9,623 nt of DNA from assembly GCA_018715285.1 (NCBI GenBank), contig DVLW01000231.1, positions 1 through 9,623 of the forward strand. The letters run 5' to 3'. Positions within the stretch are counted from its first letter, which is position 1. Every line of letters begins with the position of its first letter. A program made the position numbers and the translations under genes. The notes under the pieces are model-generated. The model made no database searches and was not told where the DNA came from. It worked only from the letters and a program-made list of their open reading frames with translations. This DNA is from Candidatus Faecivivens stercoripullorum (GTDB taxonomy: Bacteria; Bacillota; Clostridia; Oscillospirales; Ruminococcaceae). Shown here piece after piece: positions 1-7,616 of this stretch.

Positions 1-68
1 CCGGCAGTCGTTTCGGCAAGTGTGCCGAACATCCGGAAATTCACAGCATTAATCTCTTTTAACAGCAT
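1..68 (-). CDS. N-terminus of an unidentified protein (cut by window edge)
   Basis: An open minus-strand frame starts at ATG 68-66 and runs off the left edge after 22 complete codons (MLLKEINAVNFRMFGTLAET...). The start is supported by an AAAGGTGG ribosome binding site about 6 nt upstream (near 75-83) and by a good promoter at 267-295. The stretch NFRMFGTLAE faintly recalls the opening of ureidoglycolate lyase/cupin-type proteins (NFxxFGxxxE), but 22 residues are too few to assign a function. It lies downstream of the Ca2+-ATPase on the same strand and appears to be transcribed separately. Confidence 0.6.
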   Translation of the reverse strand, partial: MLLKEINAVNFRMFGTLAETTA

Positions 69-69
69 G

Positions 70-116
70 GCTATCCCACCTTTTTGCTATCCACACAGGT
101 TCAGCTATCCTGAACC
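70..116 (-). repeat. Three GCTATCC direct repeats with an embedded hairpin in the leader of the left-edge gene
   Basis: On the + strand GCTATCC occurs at 70-76, 86-92 and 104-110, at steps of 16 and 18 bp. It reads GGATAGC in the transcript and ends right at the start codon. The outermost copy sits in a perfect inverted repeat, GGTTCAG-ctatc-CTGAACC (98-116), giving a 7-bp stem with a 5-nt loop. There is no T run after it, so it is not a terminator. It could be a protein-binding array or an RNA element controlling translation of the gene at 1-68. No known riboswitch class is recognised. Confidence 0.4.
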
Positions 117-266
117 GGCTGCGGATAAAAATACATAATCTTAATAACCCGGAATATAAAACAGCAAAATCTATAAATTCAGTTACTCGCCGTTCCCGGC
201 CTGTTATCCCATTTCCGAATTTATTTAACGGAAAAGAGAATACCAGTAAAGTTTTATTATGGTTAT

Positions 267-295
267 ATACTATCCTATTTTTCCTGACATGTCAA
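267..295 (-). promoter_or_regulatory. Sigma-A promoter for the left-edge gene, with palindrome over the -35
   Basis: On the minus strand TTGACA (295-290) is followed by a 17-nt spacer and TAGTAT (272-267), so transcription would begin near 260 and leave about 190 nt of leader before the ATG at 68. The -35 lies within a perfect 10-bp palindrome, TGACATGTCA (285-294), which could be an operator half-site pair. Within the leader there is a short inverted repeat, TTTCCG...CGGAAA, and then the GGATAGC repeats. Nothing else is recognised in 117-260. Confidence 0.65.
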
Positions 296-305
296 CCACT
301 TTTTG

Positions 306-328
306 AAAAAACGCATATTCATGCACCC
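306..328 (-). terminator. Weak intrinsic terminator after the Ca2+-ATPase gene
   Basis: Directly after the ATPase stop the minus strand reads GCAT-gaat-ATGC (324-313), extendable by G-U pairs, followed by six T (311-306). The stem is short, so termination may be incomplete. Its position between the stop codon and the next promoter (-35 at 290-295) supports the call. Confidence 0.4.
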
Positions 329-2992
329 TCAACTGGCCTTATCCATCCCGGCCGCTGCCACCCGAACCGATACATCCGGTTCCCGGTGCGGGCGAAACAG
401 TGCGTCAGTCAGCCCAGAAAGCACCGGCGCAAACAGAACGCAGCACAGAATAAACAGCATGTCGCTGAGTCCGAGCGGTACCGTCTCCAGAATCGCTGCA
501 AAAGGCGGAAACCAGACTGACAACGCCATTACCAGTACAGAAACGCATACCGCGCCAATTAACCGGACATTTCCCAACGGGTTGAGCTTCCACAGACTGA
601 CCCGTTCACTGCGGCATTCAAATACATGGAACAGCTGGCAGGAAACGAGTGTTACAAATGCCGACGTTCTGGCAAGTGCCAGATCACCCATCCCAAGAAA
701 ATGACTGAATACAAACAGTGTCGTCAATCCGATCAGACAGCCTCTGAACAAAATCTTTCCCAGCAGTCCGCCTGCAAATATACTCTCTCCTGCACTCCGC
801 GGCGGCCGGTCCATCAGTCCCTTTTCCGCCGGTTCCAGCCCCAGCGCAATCGCCGGCAATCCATCGGTCACCAGATTGACAATCAGAATATGAATCGGCA
901 TCAGGACAACCGGCATCCCCATCATAATTCCCAGGAACATCGTCAGTACTTCACCAATGTTACAGGACAGCAGATACCGGATAAATCCGCGGATATTCTG
1001 ATAAATCGCCCGTCCTTCCTCTACCGCGGCAACCAGCGTCGCAAAATTATCATCCATCAGCACCAGATCAGATGCTTCCCTTGTAACATCAGTCCCGCCA
1101 AGCCCCATTGATACACCGATATCCGCTTCCCGAACGGCAGGCGCATCATTGACACCGTCGCCGGTCATGGCGGTAATATGTCCGGCAGCACGCAGAGCAC
1201 GTACGATCATCAGCTTGTGCCGCGGCGAAACACGGGCAAAGACTGTTGTCTTCATAATCGCACGGCAGCGTTCCTTTTCGTCCAGCCGGTCAAGGTCGGC
1301 GCCGGTCATAATGCCGTCTCCTTCATGCCAGATACCGGTCTGGGCAGCGATTGCGCGTGCGGTCAGCTGATGGTCGCCGGTAATCATCACCGGGCGGATA
1401 CCGGCCTTCCGGCAGAGCCGAACTGCTTCCCGAACCTCTTTTCTGGGTGGGTCGATCATCCCGGCAAGGCCGAGAAAAATCATATCCTGTTCAGCTGACT
1501 CACCTGTCGGTTCGCCATCAGGCAGCGGACGCATGGCAGCTGCCAGTACCCGCAGACCACTTGCCGCCATCTTTTCTGTCGCCGCAGTAATTTCCCGGCG
1601 GAGTTTGCTGTCCAACGGAAGAACCTGTTCACCCATCCGGATATGGCTGCATCTGGAGAGCAGACAGTCACAGCCGCCTTTGCACAGCAGCATTCTCCCC
1701 TCACCAGTTCTGACGATAATACTCATCCGTTTACGCACTGAATCAAACGGAATCTCACCTACACGACGGTATTCTTCCGCCAGCTGCCGCCTGGACAGTC
1801 CGGCTTTCGCTGCCGCACCACAAAGAGCTGTTTCGGTCGGGTCGCCGGTATAACTTCCATCCTTCCCCACAATAACATCACTGCACAGAGAAAATACGAT
1901 CAATGCCATCTTTCCGACAGGATTTTGCAGCGGGTCATCCGGTTTACCGCCATGGGAAAAAGCAGCGTTTCCTTCACCGACTTCCCAGTATTCCCCAGCA
2001 AGCCACAGTGCACTGACCGTCATACGATTGGTGGTCAGCGTGCCGGTTTTATCGGTACAGATTACATCGGCACATCCAAGTGTCTCAACTGCCGAGAGTT
2101 TGCGCAGCAGCGCATTCCGGGAAACCATTCTCCGTACCGCCAGTGCCAGCGAAATCGTGACAATTGCCGGCAAGCCTTCCGGTACCGCCGCAACCGCCAG
2201 ACTGATACCGGTCATCAGCATATTCCGCAGGTCCTCTCCCCGAAGGACACCAGCAACAGATACCAGCGCACAGATAATCAGGCAACCGATCGCGACATAT
2301 TTTCCCAGCTGGTCCAGTTTCTTTTGCAGCGGCGTCTGTTCATCGGGAATCTCCGCAAGCATCCCGGCGATTCTTCCCATCTGGGTTGACATACCGATTG
2401 CACAGACACGTGCAACGCCTGAACCTGCAACGGCTGTCGTCCCCATATAAACCATGTCTTTCCGGTCAGGCAGGTTTTCAGGCGGTGTACTGCCCTGAAA
2501 CGCGATTTTGCCACACGCAACCGATTCACCGGTCAGCATCGATTCATCTGCCGCAAGCCCGGCAGATTCAAGTACCACCGCATCTGCCGGAATCCTGTCA
2601 CCTGCTTCCAGCTGGATAATATCATCCGGTACCAGATCAGTTGCCGCAATGGCAGTCAGCTCTCCATCCCGCCAGACACGCGCTTTAGGTGCCGCCATAT
2701 TCCGAAGTGCATCCAGCGTCTTTTCCGCCCTGAACTCCTGTACAAAGCTCATGACACCGTTTAAGAATACAATAATGGCAATCGTCAGCGCTTCGGCATA
2801 CTCTCCCGTCAACACGCTGACCACTGTTCCACCCAGCAGCACCAGTGTCAGAAAATCTTTGAATTGGCTGATAAATACGGCAAAGGGATGCACCTTTTTA
2901 CCTTCTGTCAGCCGGTTTTCGCCGTATTGTTTCTGTTTTTCCGCAGCCTCCCGTCCGGTCAGTCCGCACGGCTGTTCCATCATCCGACTCAT
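329..2992 (-). CDS. P-type Ca2+-transporting ATPase (PMCA/SERCA-like, type II)
   Basis: This membrane pump should export Ca2+ from the cytoplasm using ATP. In the 887-residue reading from ATG 2992 I see the N-terminal cation-ATPase domain (GLTGREAAEKQKQYGENRL), TGES (154-157) of the actuator domain, PEGLP in M4 (271-275), the phosphorylated Asp in DKTGT (D314), TGD (538) and TGDGVNDAPA (610-619). The M5 stretch NIGE (N678, E681) and M6 NLVTDG (N706, T709, D710), with M4 E272, match the Ca2+ ligands of SERCA and make Ca2+ the best substrate call. The usual KGAPE nucleotide motif reads KGGCD (438-442). The frame stays open to 3196, but that extension overlaps a terminator (3082-3120). ATG 2992 has GGTGG 5 nt upstream and GGAAGG 12 nt upstream, while ATG 3004 abuts GGAAGG with no spacing. 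No strong promoter is visible just upstream. Confidence 0.93.
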   Translation of the reverse strand: MSRMMEQPCGLTGREAAEKQKQYGENRLTEGKKVHPFAVFISQFKDFLTLVLLGGTVVSVLTGEYAEALTIAIIVFLNGVMSFVQEFRAEKTLDALRNMAAPKARVWRDGELTAIAATDLVPDDIIQLEAGDRIPADAVVLESAGLAADESMLTGESVACGKIAFQGSTPPENLPDRKDMVYMGTTAVAGSGVARVCAIGMSTQMGRIAGMLAEIPDEQTPLQKKLDQLGKYVAIGCLIICALVSVAGVLRGEDLRNMLMTGISLAVAAVPEGLPAIVTISLALAVRRMVSRNALLRKLSAVETLGCADVICTDKTGTLTTNRMTVSALWLAGEYWEVGEGNAAFSHGGKPDDPLQNPVGKMALIVFSLCSDVIVGKDGSYTGDPTETALCGAAAKAGLSRRQLAEEYRRVGEIPFDSVRKRMSIIVRTGEGRMLLCKGGCDCLLSRCSHIRMGEQVLPLDSKLRREITAATEKMAASGLRVLAAAMRPLPDGEPTGESAEQDMIFLGLAGMIDPPRKEVREAVRLCRKAGIRPVMITGDHQLTARAIAAQTGIWHEGDGIMTGADLDRLDEKERCRAIMKTTVFARVSPRHKLMIVRALRAAGHITAMTGDGVNDAPAVREADIGVSMGLGGTDVTREASDLVLMDDNFATLVAAVEEGRAIYQNIRGFIRYLLSCNIGEVLTMFLGIMMGMPVVLMPIHILIVNLVTDGLPAIALGLEPAEKGLMDRPPRSAGESIFAGGLLGKILFRGCLIGLTTLFVFSHFLGMGDLALARTSAFVTLVSCQLFHVFECRSERVSLWKLNPLGNVRLIGAVCVSVLVMALSVWFPPFAAILETVPLGLSDMLFILCCVLFAPVLSGLTDALFRPHREPDVSVRVAAAGMDKAS

Positions 2993-3011
2993 TGTATCCA
3001 CCATCCTTCCG

Positions 3012-3035
3012 CTATCCCATGTGTATGCCGGATAG
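3012..3035. repeat. Inverted repeat CTATCC-N12-GGATAG upstream of the ATPase
   Basis: Perfect 6-bp arms (3012-3017 and 3030-3035) with a 12-nt spacer lie about 20 nt upstream of the ATPase start. They use the same CTATCC/GGATAG word that is repeated ahead of the left-edge gene. This could be an operator, or a chance match given its shortness. Confidence 0.3.
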
Positions 3036-3081
3036 AATGGGTTTAGGTATCCAAAATCCTGAAATTCGCAAAGTTGCGGAC

Positions 3082-3120
3082 AAAAAAACATCCCGTACAG
3101 CAGACTTGCCGTACAGGATG
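3082..3120 (-). terminator. Intrinsic terminator of the ilvB-ilvN-ilvA-SDR operon
   Basis: The minus strand reads CATCCTGTAC (3120-3111), a 12-nt loop, then GTACGGGATG (3098-3089) and seven T (3088-3082). The ten-base arms pair completely with one G-U pair. It lies 185 nt after the SDR stop and before the ATPase start, so it separates the two transcription units. It also shows that an ATPase start at 3196 is implausible. Confidence 0.85.
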
Positions 3121-3304
3121 TAAGAAGGATATAATCTTTTCCATTTTCTGGGCGAAATATCTCCCTTGAGTCTCCCGCCTTCACACAATGTAACAACCAC
3201 GTTTGCTCAGGTTGTTTTACTAACGACCGAGCCTATCGGCACATGGGCGACCGACGCGAGCAAGGGAGCGCCGCAATCCGCAGGTTGCTGCACTGCGCCG
3301 CTGC
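3121..3304. other. GC-rich non-coding stretch with several inverted and direct repeats
   Basis: Between the SDR stop and the operon terminator I see no credible gene. The segment has an inverted repeat, AACAACC...GGTTGTT (3192-3198 and 3210-3216). A TCGG (3236-3239) is flanked by two CCGA copies (3227-3230 and 3251-3254), so it can pair with either one. There is also a direct repeat of GCGCCGC (3268-3274 and 3295-3301). It may be a structured 3' UTR, a small RNA, or a copy of a dispersed intergenic repeat. It does not match an RNA family I can name. Confidence 0.35.
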
Positions 3305-4057
3305 TCAGATGACAAGTCCACCGTTGACCGCCAGTACCTGACCAGTAATAAATCCGGCTTCATCCGACGCAAGATAGTAAAGGGCATTTGCCACATCCTG
3401 CACCGTTCCAAGACGCATCAGCGGTGTTTCCTCTTTGAGTCCTTCCATCGTCTCCTCATCCAGTTCCCGATTCATATCGGTCAGGATGACGCCGGGTGCC
3501 ACGCAGTTGACCCGGATGCCGGACGGACCGAGTTCCTTTGCCAGCGCTTTTGTAAAAGAGATTATTGCGCCCTTTGCTGCCGAATAGGCCACTTCGCAGG
3601 AAGCTCCAACCTGTCCCCACATCGACGAAACATTTAAAATCACGCCGCCTTCATGCCGGCGCACCATTTCTTTTGCCGCCAACTTTGAACAGTAAAAGGT
3701 TCCCTTGACCGAGGTATCAAAAACCTTGTCCCATTCTTCGCTGCTCATGTCGGTAAACAGTCCGATATGGGCAACCGCTGCGTTATTGACCAGCACGTCC
3801 ACCCGTCCAAACGCATTGTCTGCCGCTGCAAACAACTGCCCGACCTGTTGATGGTCGCGTACATCCGCTGTAACTGCAATCGCCGAACCGGGACGAACAG
3901 CATTATATCCGGCGGCTGCCTGTTCAATCCGCTCAGGATGACGGGCATTGAGGACAACATTGTACCCCTTTTCCCAGAACAGTTTTGCCGTCTGTTCACC
4001 GATTCCGCGCCCGGAACCGGTAATCAGAACGGTACGAATACCCTGCTGCCCGCTCAT
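3305..4057 (-). CDS. Short-chain dehydrogenase/reductase (FabG-like), coupled to ilvA
   Basis: This 250-residue protein is a classical SDR: a cytoplasmic NAD(P)-dependent oxidoreductase of full family length. TGSGRGIG (13-20) is the cofactor loop. R39 after the second strand resembles NADP-preferring members. NNAA is at 91-94, the catalytic residues are S145, Y158 and K162 (YSAAK), and the C-terminus reads GFITGQVLAVNGG. The helix-4 position that normally carries the tetrad Asn (NVxG) is Ser here (S116 in TSVKG). Its ATG overlaps the ilvA stop (ATGA), with no strong ribosome binding site, so translation is probably coupled to ilvA. The substrate is unknown. FabG-like 3-oxoacyl-ACP reduction is the default family label, but the operon suggests a small 2-oxo or 2-hydroxy acid or acetoin-type substrate. 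The family call is firm and the substrate is open. Confidence 0.88.
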   Translation of the reverse strand: MSGQQGIRTVLITGSGRGIGEQTAKLFWEKGYNVVLNARHPERIEQAAAGYNAVRPGSAIAVTADVRDHQQVGQLFAAADNAFGRVDVLVNNAAVAHIGLFTDMSSEEWDKVFDTSVKGTFYCSKLAAKEMVRRHEGGVILNVSSMWGQVGASCEVAYSAAKGAIISFTKALAKELGPSGIRVNCVAPGVILTDMNRELDEETMEGLKEETPLMRLGTVQDVANALYYLASDEAGFITGQVLAVNGGLVI

Positions 4058-5253
4058 TTGGAGACAATCTGGTAGCCGCTCTGTGCAAGCAGCTGCTTGA
4101 CTTCATCGGCATGTGCTTTGTTTCTGGTTTCCATCTGGAGGCTGAGGAAGCAGGAATTGATGTCCATATCGATATCACTTCTGGTATGGCGTACCGAGAT
4201 AATATTGGCACCGGTCGACGCGATGATATCGCTGACATGGGTCAGTTCGCCCGGTTTATCTGCCAGTGCGATGGTCACATCCAGCAGACGGCCTTCCATC
4301 AGCAGACCTCTCGAGATAACACGGGAGAGGATGTTAACATCGATATTACCGCCCGAAACCACACAGACAACCTTTTTGCCTTTGGTATCGATTTTGCCGA
4401 ACATGCAGGCTGCAACAGCAACCGCGCCTGCACCTTCCGAAACCATCTTCTGCTGCTCGATCAGCGCGAGGATAGCGGTTGCAATCTCGTCATCAGTGAC
4501 GGTGACAACCTCATCGACGTACTTTTCACACAGCTGGTAGGTCAGATCGCCCGGATGCTTGACCGCAATACCGTCGGCAAAGGTGGATACGCTGTCCAGT
4601 GTCAGCTGTTCATGTTCCCGCATGGAATTATACATCGAAGGAGCACCCGCAGCCTGAACACCATAAACCTTGACCCGCGGATTGAGCGACTTGACCGCAA
4701 ATGCAACACCGGAAACCAGTCCGCCTCCGCCAATCGGCACAACAACCGCATCGACATCCGCAAGATCGGTCATGATTTCCAGACCGATGGTACCCTGACC
4801 GGCGATAACGTCCTCATCATCATAGGGATGGATAAAGGTCTTACCGGTTTCCTTCTGAATCTCGACCGCACGGGCATATGCGTCATCATAAACGCCTTTA
4901 ACCAGTACAACTTCAGCGCCATAGCTCTTGGTTGCCTCAACCTTGGAGATAGGTGCACCAGCCGGAATGCAGATGGTTGCCTGGATACCGTTTGCTTTTG
5001 CAGCCAGCGCTACACCCTGAGCATGGTTGCCAGCAGAACAGGCGATGACACCTGCGTCCTTTTCTTCCTGAGACAGCTGGGACATTTTATAGTAGGCGCC
5101 GCGGACCTTAAACGAACCGGTGACCTGCAAATTTTCCGGCTTGAGGTAGAGTTCACAGCCGGGAACCAACTTGGGCGCCGCGACCAGTTCGGTCGGGTGC
5201 AGTACCTTTTTCAGGATAAAAGATGCCTGATAAACTTTATCAAGTGAAAACAT
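4054..5253 (-). CDS. ilvA: Threonine ammonia-lyase (threonine deaminase), medium form with one ACT domain
   Basis: This PLP enzyme converts threonine to 2-oxobutyrate and ammonia, the first step towards isoleucine. In the 399-residue reading, K49 in GSFKVRGA binds PLP, SAGNHAQG (73-80) is the substrate/cofactor loop, GGGGL (175-179) holds the PLP phosphate, and SGGN lies before the C-terminal part. The last ~80 residues (LLDVTIALADKPGELTHV...) form one ACT domain, which fits the roughly 400-residue medium form, not the two-ACT IlvA of enterobacteria. Amino-acid feedback through this domain is likely but not proven. The start at 5253 is 8 nt after GAAAGGA. A second ATG at 5259 is only 2 nt from it and less likely. 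An 88-nt gap (5260-5347) to ilvN holds the palindrome ACCCGCGGGT (5284-5293) but no terminator, so it should be cotranscribed with ilvBN. Confidence 0.95.
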   Translation of the reverse strand: MFSLDKVYQASFILKKVLHPTELVAAPKLVPGCELYLKPENLQVTGSFKVRGAYYKMSQLSQEEKDAGVIACSAGNHAQGVALAAKANGIQATICIPAGAPISKVEATKSYGAEVVLVKGVYDDAYARAVEIQKETGKTFIHPYDDEDVIAGQGTIGLEIMTDLADVDAVVVPIGGGGLVSGVAFAVKSLNPRVKVYGVQAAGAPSMYNSMREHEQLTLDSVSTFADGIAVKHPGDLTYQLCEKYVDEVVTVTDDEIATAILALIEQQKMVSEGAGAVAVAACMFGKIDTKGKKVVCVVSGGNIDVNILSRVISRGLLMEGRLLDVTIALADKPGELTHVSDIIASTGANIISVRHTRSDIDMDINSCFLSLQMETRNKAHADEVKQLLAQSGYQIVSK

Positions 5254-5347
5254 ATTCATTTTCCTTTCTCATTCCGAAATCTGACCCGCGGGTAGTTGCA
5301 AAGGACGGCTCGAGGGAATCAGTAAATCTCCTTGTATTGTCAGGTTT

Positions 5348-5827
5348 TCAGGAAACCGTCATGGCCATTGCGCCGGTGCGGATCATTTCCAGAACGCCAA
5401 ACGGTTTGAGCATTTCAACAAACGAATTCAGCTGCCGTACATCGCCCGACAGTTCCAGCGCCATTGCATCCTTGCCAACCTGCAAGACACTTGCATGGAA
5501 AGCATTGGCAATTGCGATCAGCTGAGCGCCGCTGGCCTCATCCTTTTTCACCTTAATCATCAGGTGTTCCCGCAGAATGACCTTGTCGGCATCCAGAATC
5601 TCGACCGAAACAACATCATACAGCTTATCCAGCTGTTTTTCTACCTGACGTGCAATCCGGTTGTCACCGCGTACGACGATGAAAATCTGGGAAACCTCAG
5701 GATTGAGGTTCTGAGCAGCGACAATACTCTGGATATTGAAGAAACGGCGGCTGAACAGCGCACAAACACGCTGCAATAACCCAGGACAGTTGTGGGCGGT
5801 AACCTTAACCAGAATATCTTTTTCCAT
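5348..5827 (-). CDS. ilvN: Acetolactate synthase small (regulatory) subunit
   Basis: This 159-residue protein is the regulatory subunit of acetohydroxyacid synthase. It activates the large subunit and normally carries valine feedback. An N-terminal ACT domain (about 1-78) shows the typical NCPGLLQRVCALFSRR and NIQSI motifs. N13 and G16 align with the N11/G14 valine-site residues of E. coli IlvH, so valine sensitivity is plausible. The C-terminal half (about 82-158) is the small-subunit C domain. The start is firm: GAGGAGGGG lies 6-8 nt upstream and overlaps the ilvB TGA (TGAGGAGG), so the two subunits are probably translated in a coupled way. The gene could equally be called ilvH. Confidence 0.95.
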   Translation of the reverse strand: MEKDILVKVTAHNCPGLLQRVCALFSRRFFNIQSIVAAQNLNPEVSQIFIVVRGDNRIARQVEKQLDKLYDVVSVEILDADKVILREHLMIKVKKDEASGAQLIAIANAFHASVLQVGKDAMALELSGDVRQLNSFVEMLKPFGVLEMIRTGAMAMTVS

Positions 5828-5839
5828 TTTATCCCCTCC

Positions 5840-7507
5840 TCAGATTGTCAGCATCGGTTCCTCGACGGATTTTCCGCCCGGAACCATCGGCAGTACATTG
5901 ATATCCTTATCGATCAGGCAGTTGACCAGCACCGGTTCACCGGCTTCAATCGCCGCTTTGAGTACCGGACGGATATCCTCACGGCTGGCAATCGTCATTG
6001 CTTTTACGCCAAACCCTTGAGCAAGCAATTCATAGTTGGTCTTTTTCTCCAGTGTCGTCTGGGAAAAACGCTTGCCGTAAAACAGCCGCTGCCACTGACG
6101 GACCATACCGAGTACGCCATTGTTGAAAATCAGCTCGATTACCGGGATATTATACCGTGCGGCTGTCGCAAGTTCGTTGCAGTTCATATGGAAGGAACCA
6201 TCGCCCGCAGCATTGACGACAATGCTGTCCGGGTTGCCCAGCTGAGCACCCAGCGCTGCACCAAGGCCGAATCCCATCGTTCCCAGACCACCAGAAGTGA
6301 CCATCTGACGGGGATGCTGGAAGGTGAAATACTGCGCTGCCCACATCTGATGCTGACCGACTTCGGTAGTGATAATTGCTTCGCCGTCTGTCAGCTCATA
6401 CAGCGTCTCAAAGACCTCTTTAGGGGTAACACCGTCATCTGTCATTGCCTGCTGGGTAAGCGGGTACTCGGTCTTCCAGGCGCCAACCTGACCCATCCAA
6501 GCAGCATGATGCATCTCAGGCAGTGACTCGCACAATGCCGAGAGAATAGCCTTTGCGTCACCTTTAAGACGGATATTGACCTCTACATTCTTATTGAACT
6601 CCGCCGGGTCAATATCGATCTGCAAAATCTTGCAGTTTTTGCCGAATGTCCCGGTATCGCAGGTTACACGGTCAGAAAAACGAGTGCCGACTGCAATCAG
6701 CAGGTCACAGTCACGGATGCAGTTGGACGCGGTCTTGGTTCCATGCATACCCAGCATCCCGATATACCGCTCGCTGCGCTGATCGAAACCACCCTGACAC
6801 ATCAGAGAACAGGATACCGGCGCGTCTACCTTCTGGGCAAATGCTGCAAGCTCCTCTGCTGCTTCGGCAGCCAGTACGCCGCCACCGGCGTAAATAAACG
6901 GGCGTTCGCTCTTTTTAATCATCTCAACCGCTTTCAAAAACCATCCGTGGTCGGGCATCGGCGGCTGCTGAATCGGTTCCGGCTGGACCGGGGTATATTC
7001 ACAGCTCTGAGCGGTGATATCCTTCGGTACGTCGATCAGGACAGGACCTTTACGGCCGGTCTGCGCAATCCGGAACGCCTCACGGATGATACCGGCGAGG
7101 TCCTCGACTCTGCGAACCAGGAAATTATGCTTGGTAATCGGCATGGTAACGCCGGTGATGTCAACTTCCTGGAAAGAGTCCAGGCCAAGCTGCGGGCTGG
7201 TAACGTTTCCGGTAATCGCAACAACCGGTACCGAATCCATATATGCAGTTGCAATACCAGTTACCAGATTGGTTGCACCAGGGCCACTGGTTGCCAGACA
7301 TACGCCGACCTTACCGGTCGAACGGGCGTAACCGTCAGCTGCATGTGCGGCACCCTGTTCATGGGAAGTCAGCACGTGGCGAATCTCAGGGCATTTATAC
7401 AGCGCGTCATAAATATTCAGCACCGCGCCGCCCGGATAACCAAAAATAGTGTCCACCTTCTGTTCCAGAAGGCACTGCAAGATAATTTCTGAACCTGTCA
7501 ACAGCAT
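5840..7507 (-). CDS. ilvB: Acetolactate synthase large (catalytic) subunit
   Basis: This ThDP/FAD/Mg enzyme joins two pyruvates to 2-acetolactate (valine/leucine) or pyruvate with 2-oxobutyrate to 2-aceto-2-hydroxybutyrate (isoleucine). In the 555-residue reading I see FGYPGGAVLNIYDAL (22-36), catalytic E50 in HEQGAAHAADGYAR, a central FAD region with RFSDR (276-280), and the ThDP/Mg motif GDGS (435-438) to NN (462-463). W472 in MVRQWQ corresponds to the herbicide-site Trp of plant enzymes. Length is normal. The frame is open to 7564, but ATG 7507, with GAAAGGA about 10 nt upstream and the protein starting MLLTGSEII, fits the family better. The T-box leader and promoter lie immediately upstream and ilvN follows 12 nt downstream. 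Confidence 0.96.
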   Translation of the reverse strand: MLLTGSEIILQCLLEQKVDTIFGYPGGAVLNIYDALYKCPEIRHVLTSHEQGAAHAADGYARSTGKVGVCLATSGPGATNLVTGIATAYMDSVPVVAITGNVTSPQLGLDSFQEVDITGVTMPITKHNFLVRRVEDLAGIIREAFRIAQTGRKGPVLIDVPKDITAQSCEYTPVQPEPIQQPPMPDHGWFLKAVEMIKKSERPFIYAGGGVLAAEAAEELAAFAQKVDAPVSCSLMCQGGFDQRSERYIGMLGMHGTKTASNCIRDCDLLIAVGTRFSDRVTCDTGTFGKNCKILQIDIDPAEFNKNVEVNIRLKGDAKAILSALCESLPEMHHAAWMGQVGAWKTEYPLTQQAMTDDGVTPKEVFETLYELTDGEAIITTEVGQHQMWAAQYFTFQHPRQMVTSGGLGTMGFGLGAALGAQLGNPDSIVVNAAGDGSFHMNCNELATAARYNIPVIELIFNNGVLGMVRQWQRLFYGKRFSQTTLEKKTNYELLAQGFGVKAMTIASREDIRPVLKAAIEAGEPVLVNCLIDKDINVLPMVPGGKSVEEPMLTI

Positions 7508-7570
7508 CTGTCCAACATCCTTTCTCTGCGGTAAACTCCTCAAAACCGCGTCCGCGCAAACCATTTGACA

Positions 7571-7616
7571 AAAATAAAAAAAGCCTTCATCTCCTTATTC
7601 CAAAGAGATGAAAGCC
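7571..7616 (-). terminator. T-box attenuator terminator upstream of ilvB
   Basis: The minus strand reads GCTTTCATCTC (7615-7605), an 11-nt loop, GAGATGAAGGC (7593-7583), then TTTTTTTATTTT. The eleven-base arms pair fully with one G-U pair. It lies just after the T-box motif, as expected for a transcription-attenuating T-box, and about 65 nt before the ilvB start. Confidence 0.93.

Noticed and set aside
2993..3196. N-terminal extension of the Ca2+-ATPase to ATG 3196
   Set aside because: The extra 68 residues are encoded across an intrinsic terminator (3082-3120) and are not family-like. Starts near 2992 with GGTGG or GGAAGG are better.
4111..5247. A 378-codon open frame on the + strand opposite ilvA
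   Set aside because: It is a mirror of ilvA codon structure: no ribosome binding site, no recognisable domain, Cys/His/Arg-rich low-complexity composition, while ilvA is unmistakable on the other strand.
5260..5347. AAGGAGA followed by a short CTG-started frame in the ilvN-ilvA gap
   Set aside because: It would need a rare CTG start and gives only 17 unremarkable residues; the ACCCGCGGGT palindrome here lacks a T run, so it is not a terminator either.
5792..7492. Two + strand frames of about 245 codons opposite ilvB (5792-6526 and 6743-7492)
   Set aside because: No translation signals or recognisable domains; explained as antisense shadows of ilvB.
7508..7564. N-terminal extension of IlvB to ATG 7564
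   Set aside because: No ribosome binding site; the ATG lies just after the attenuator T run. MLLTGSEII at 7507 matches the family's usual start.
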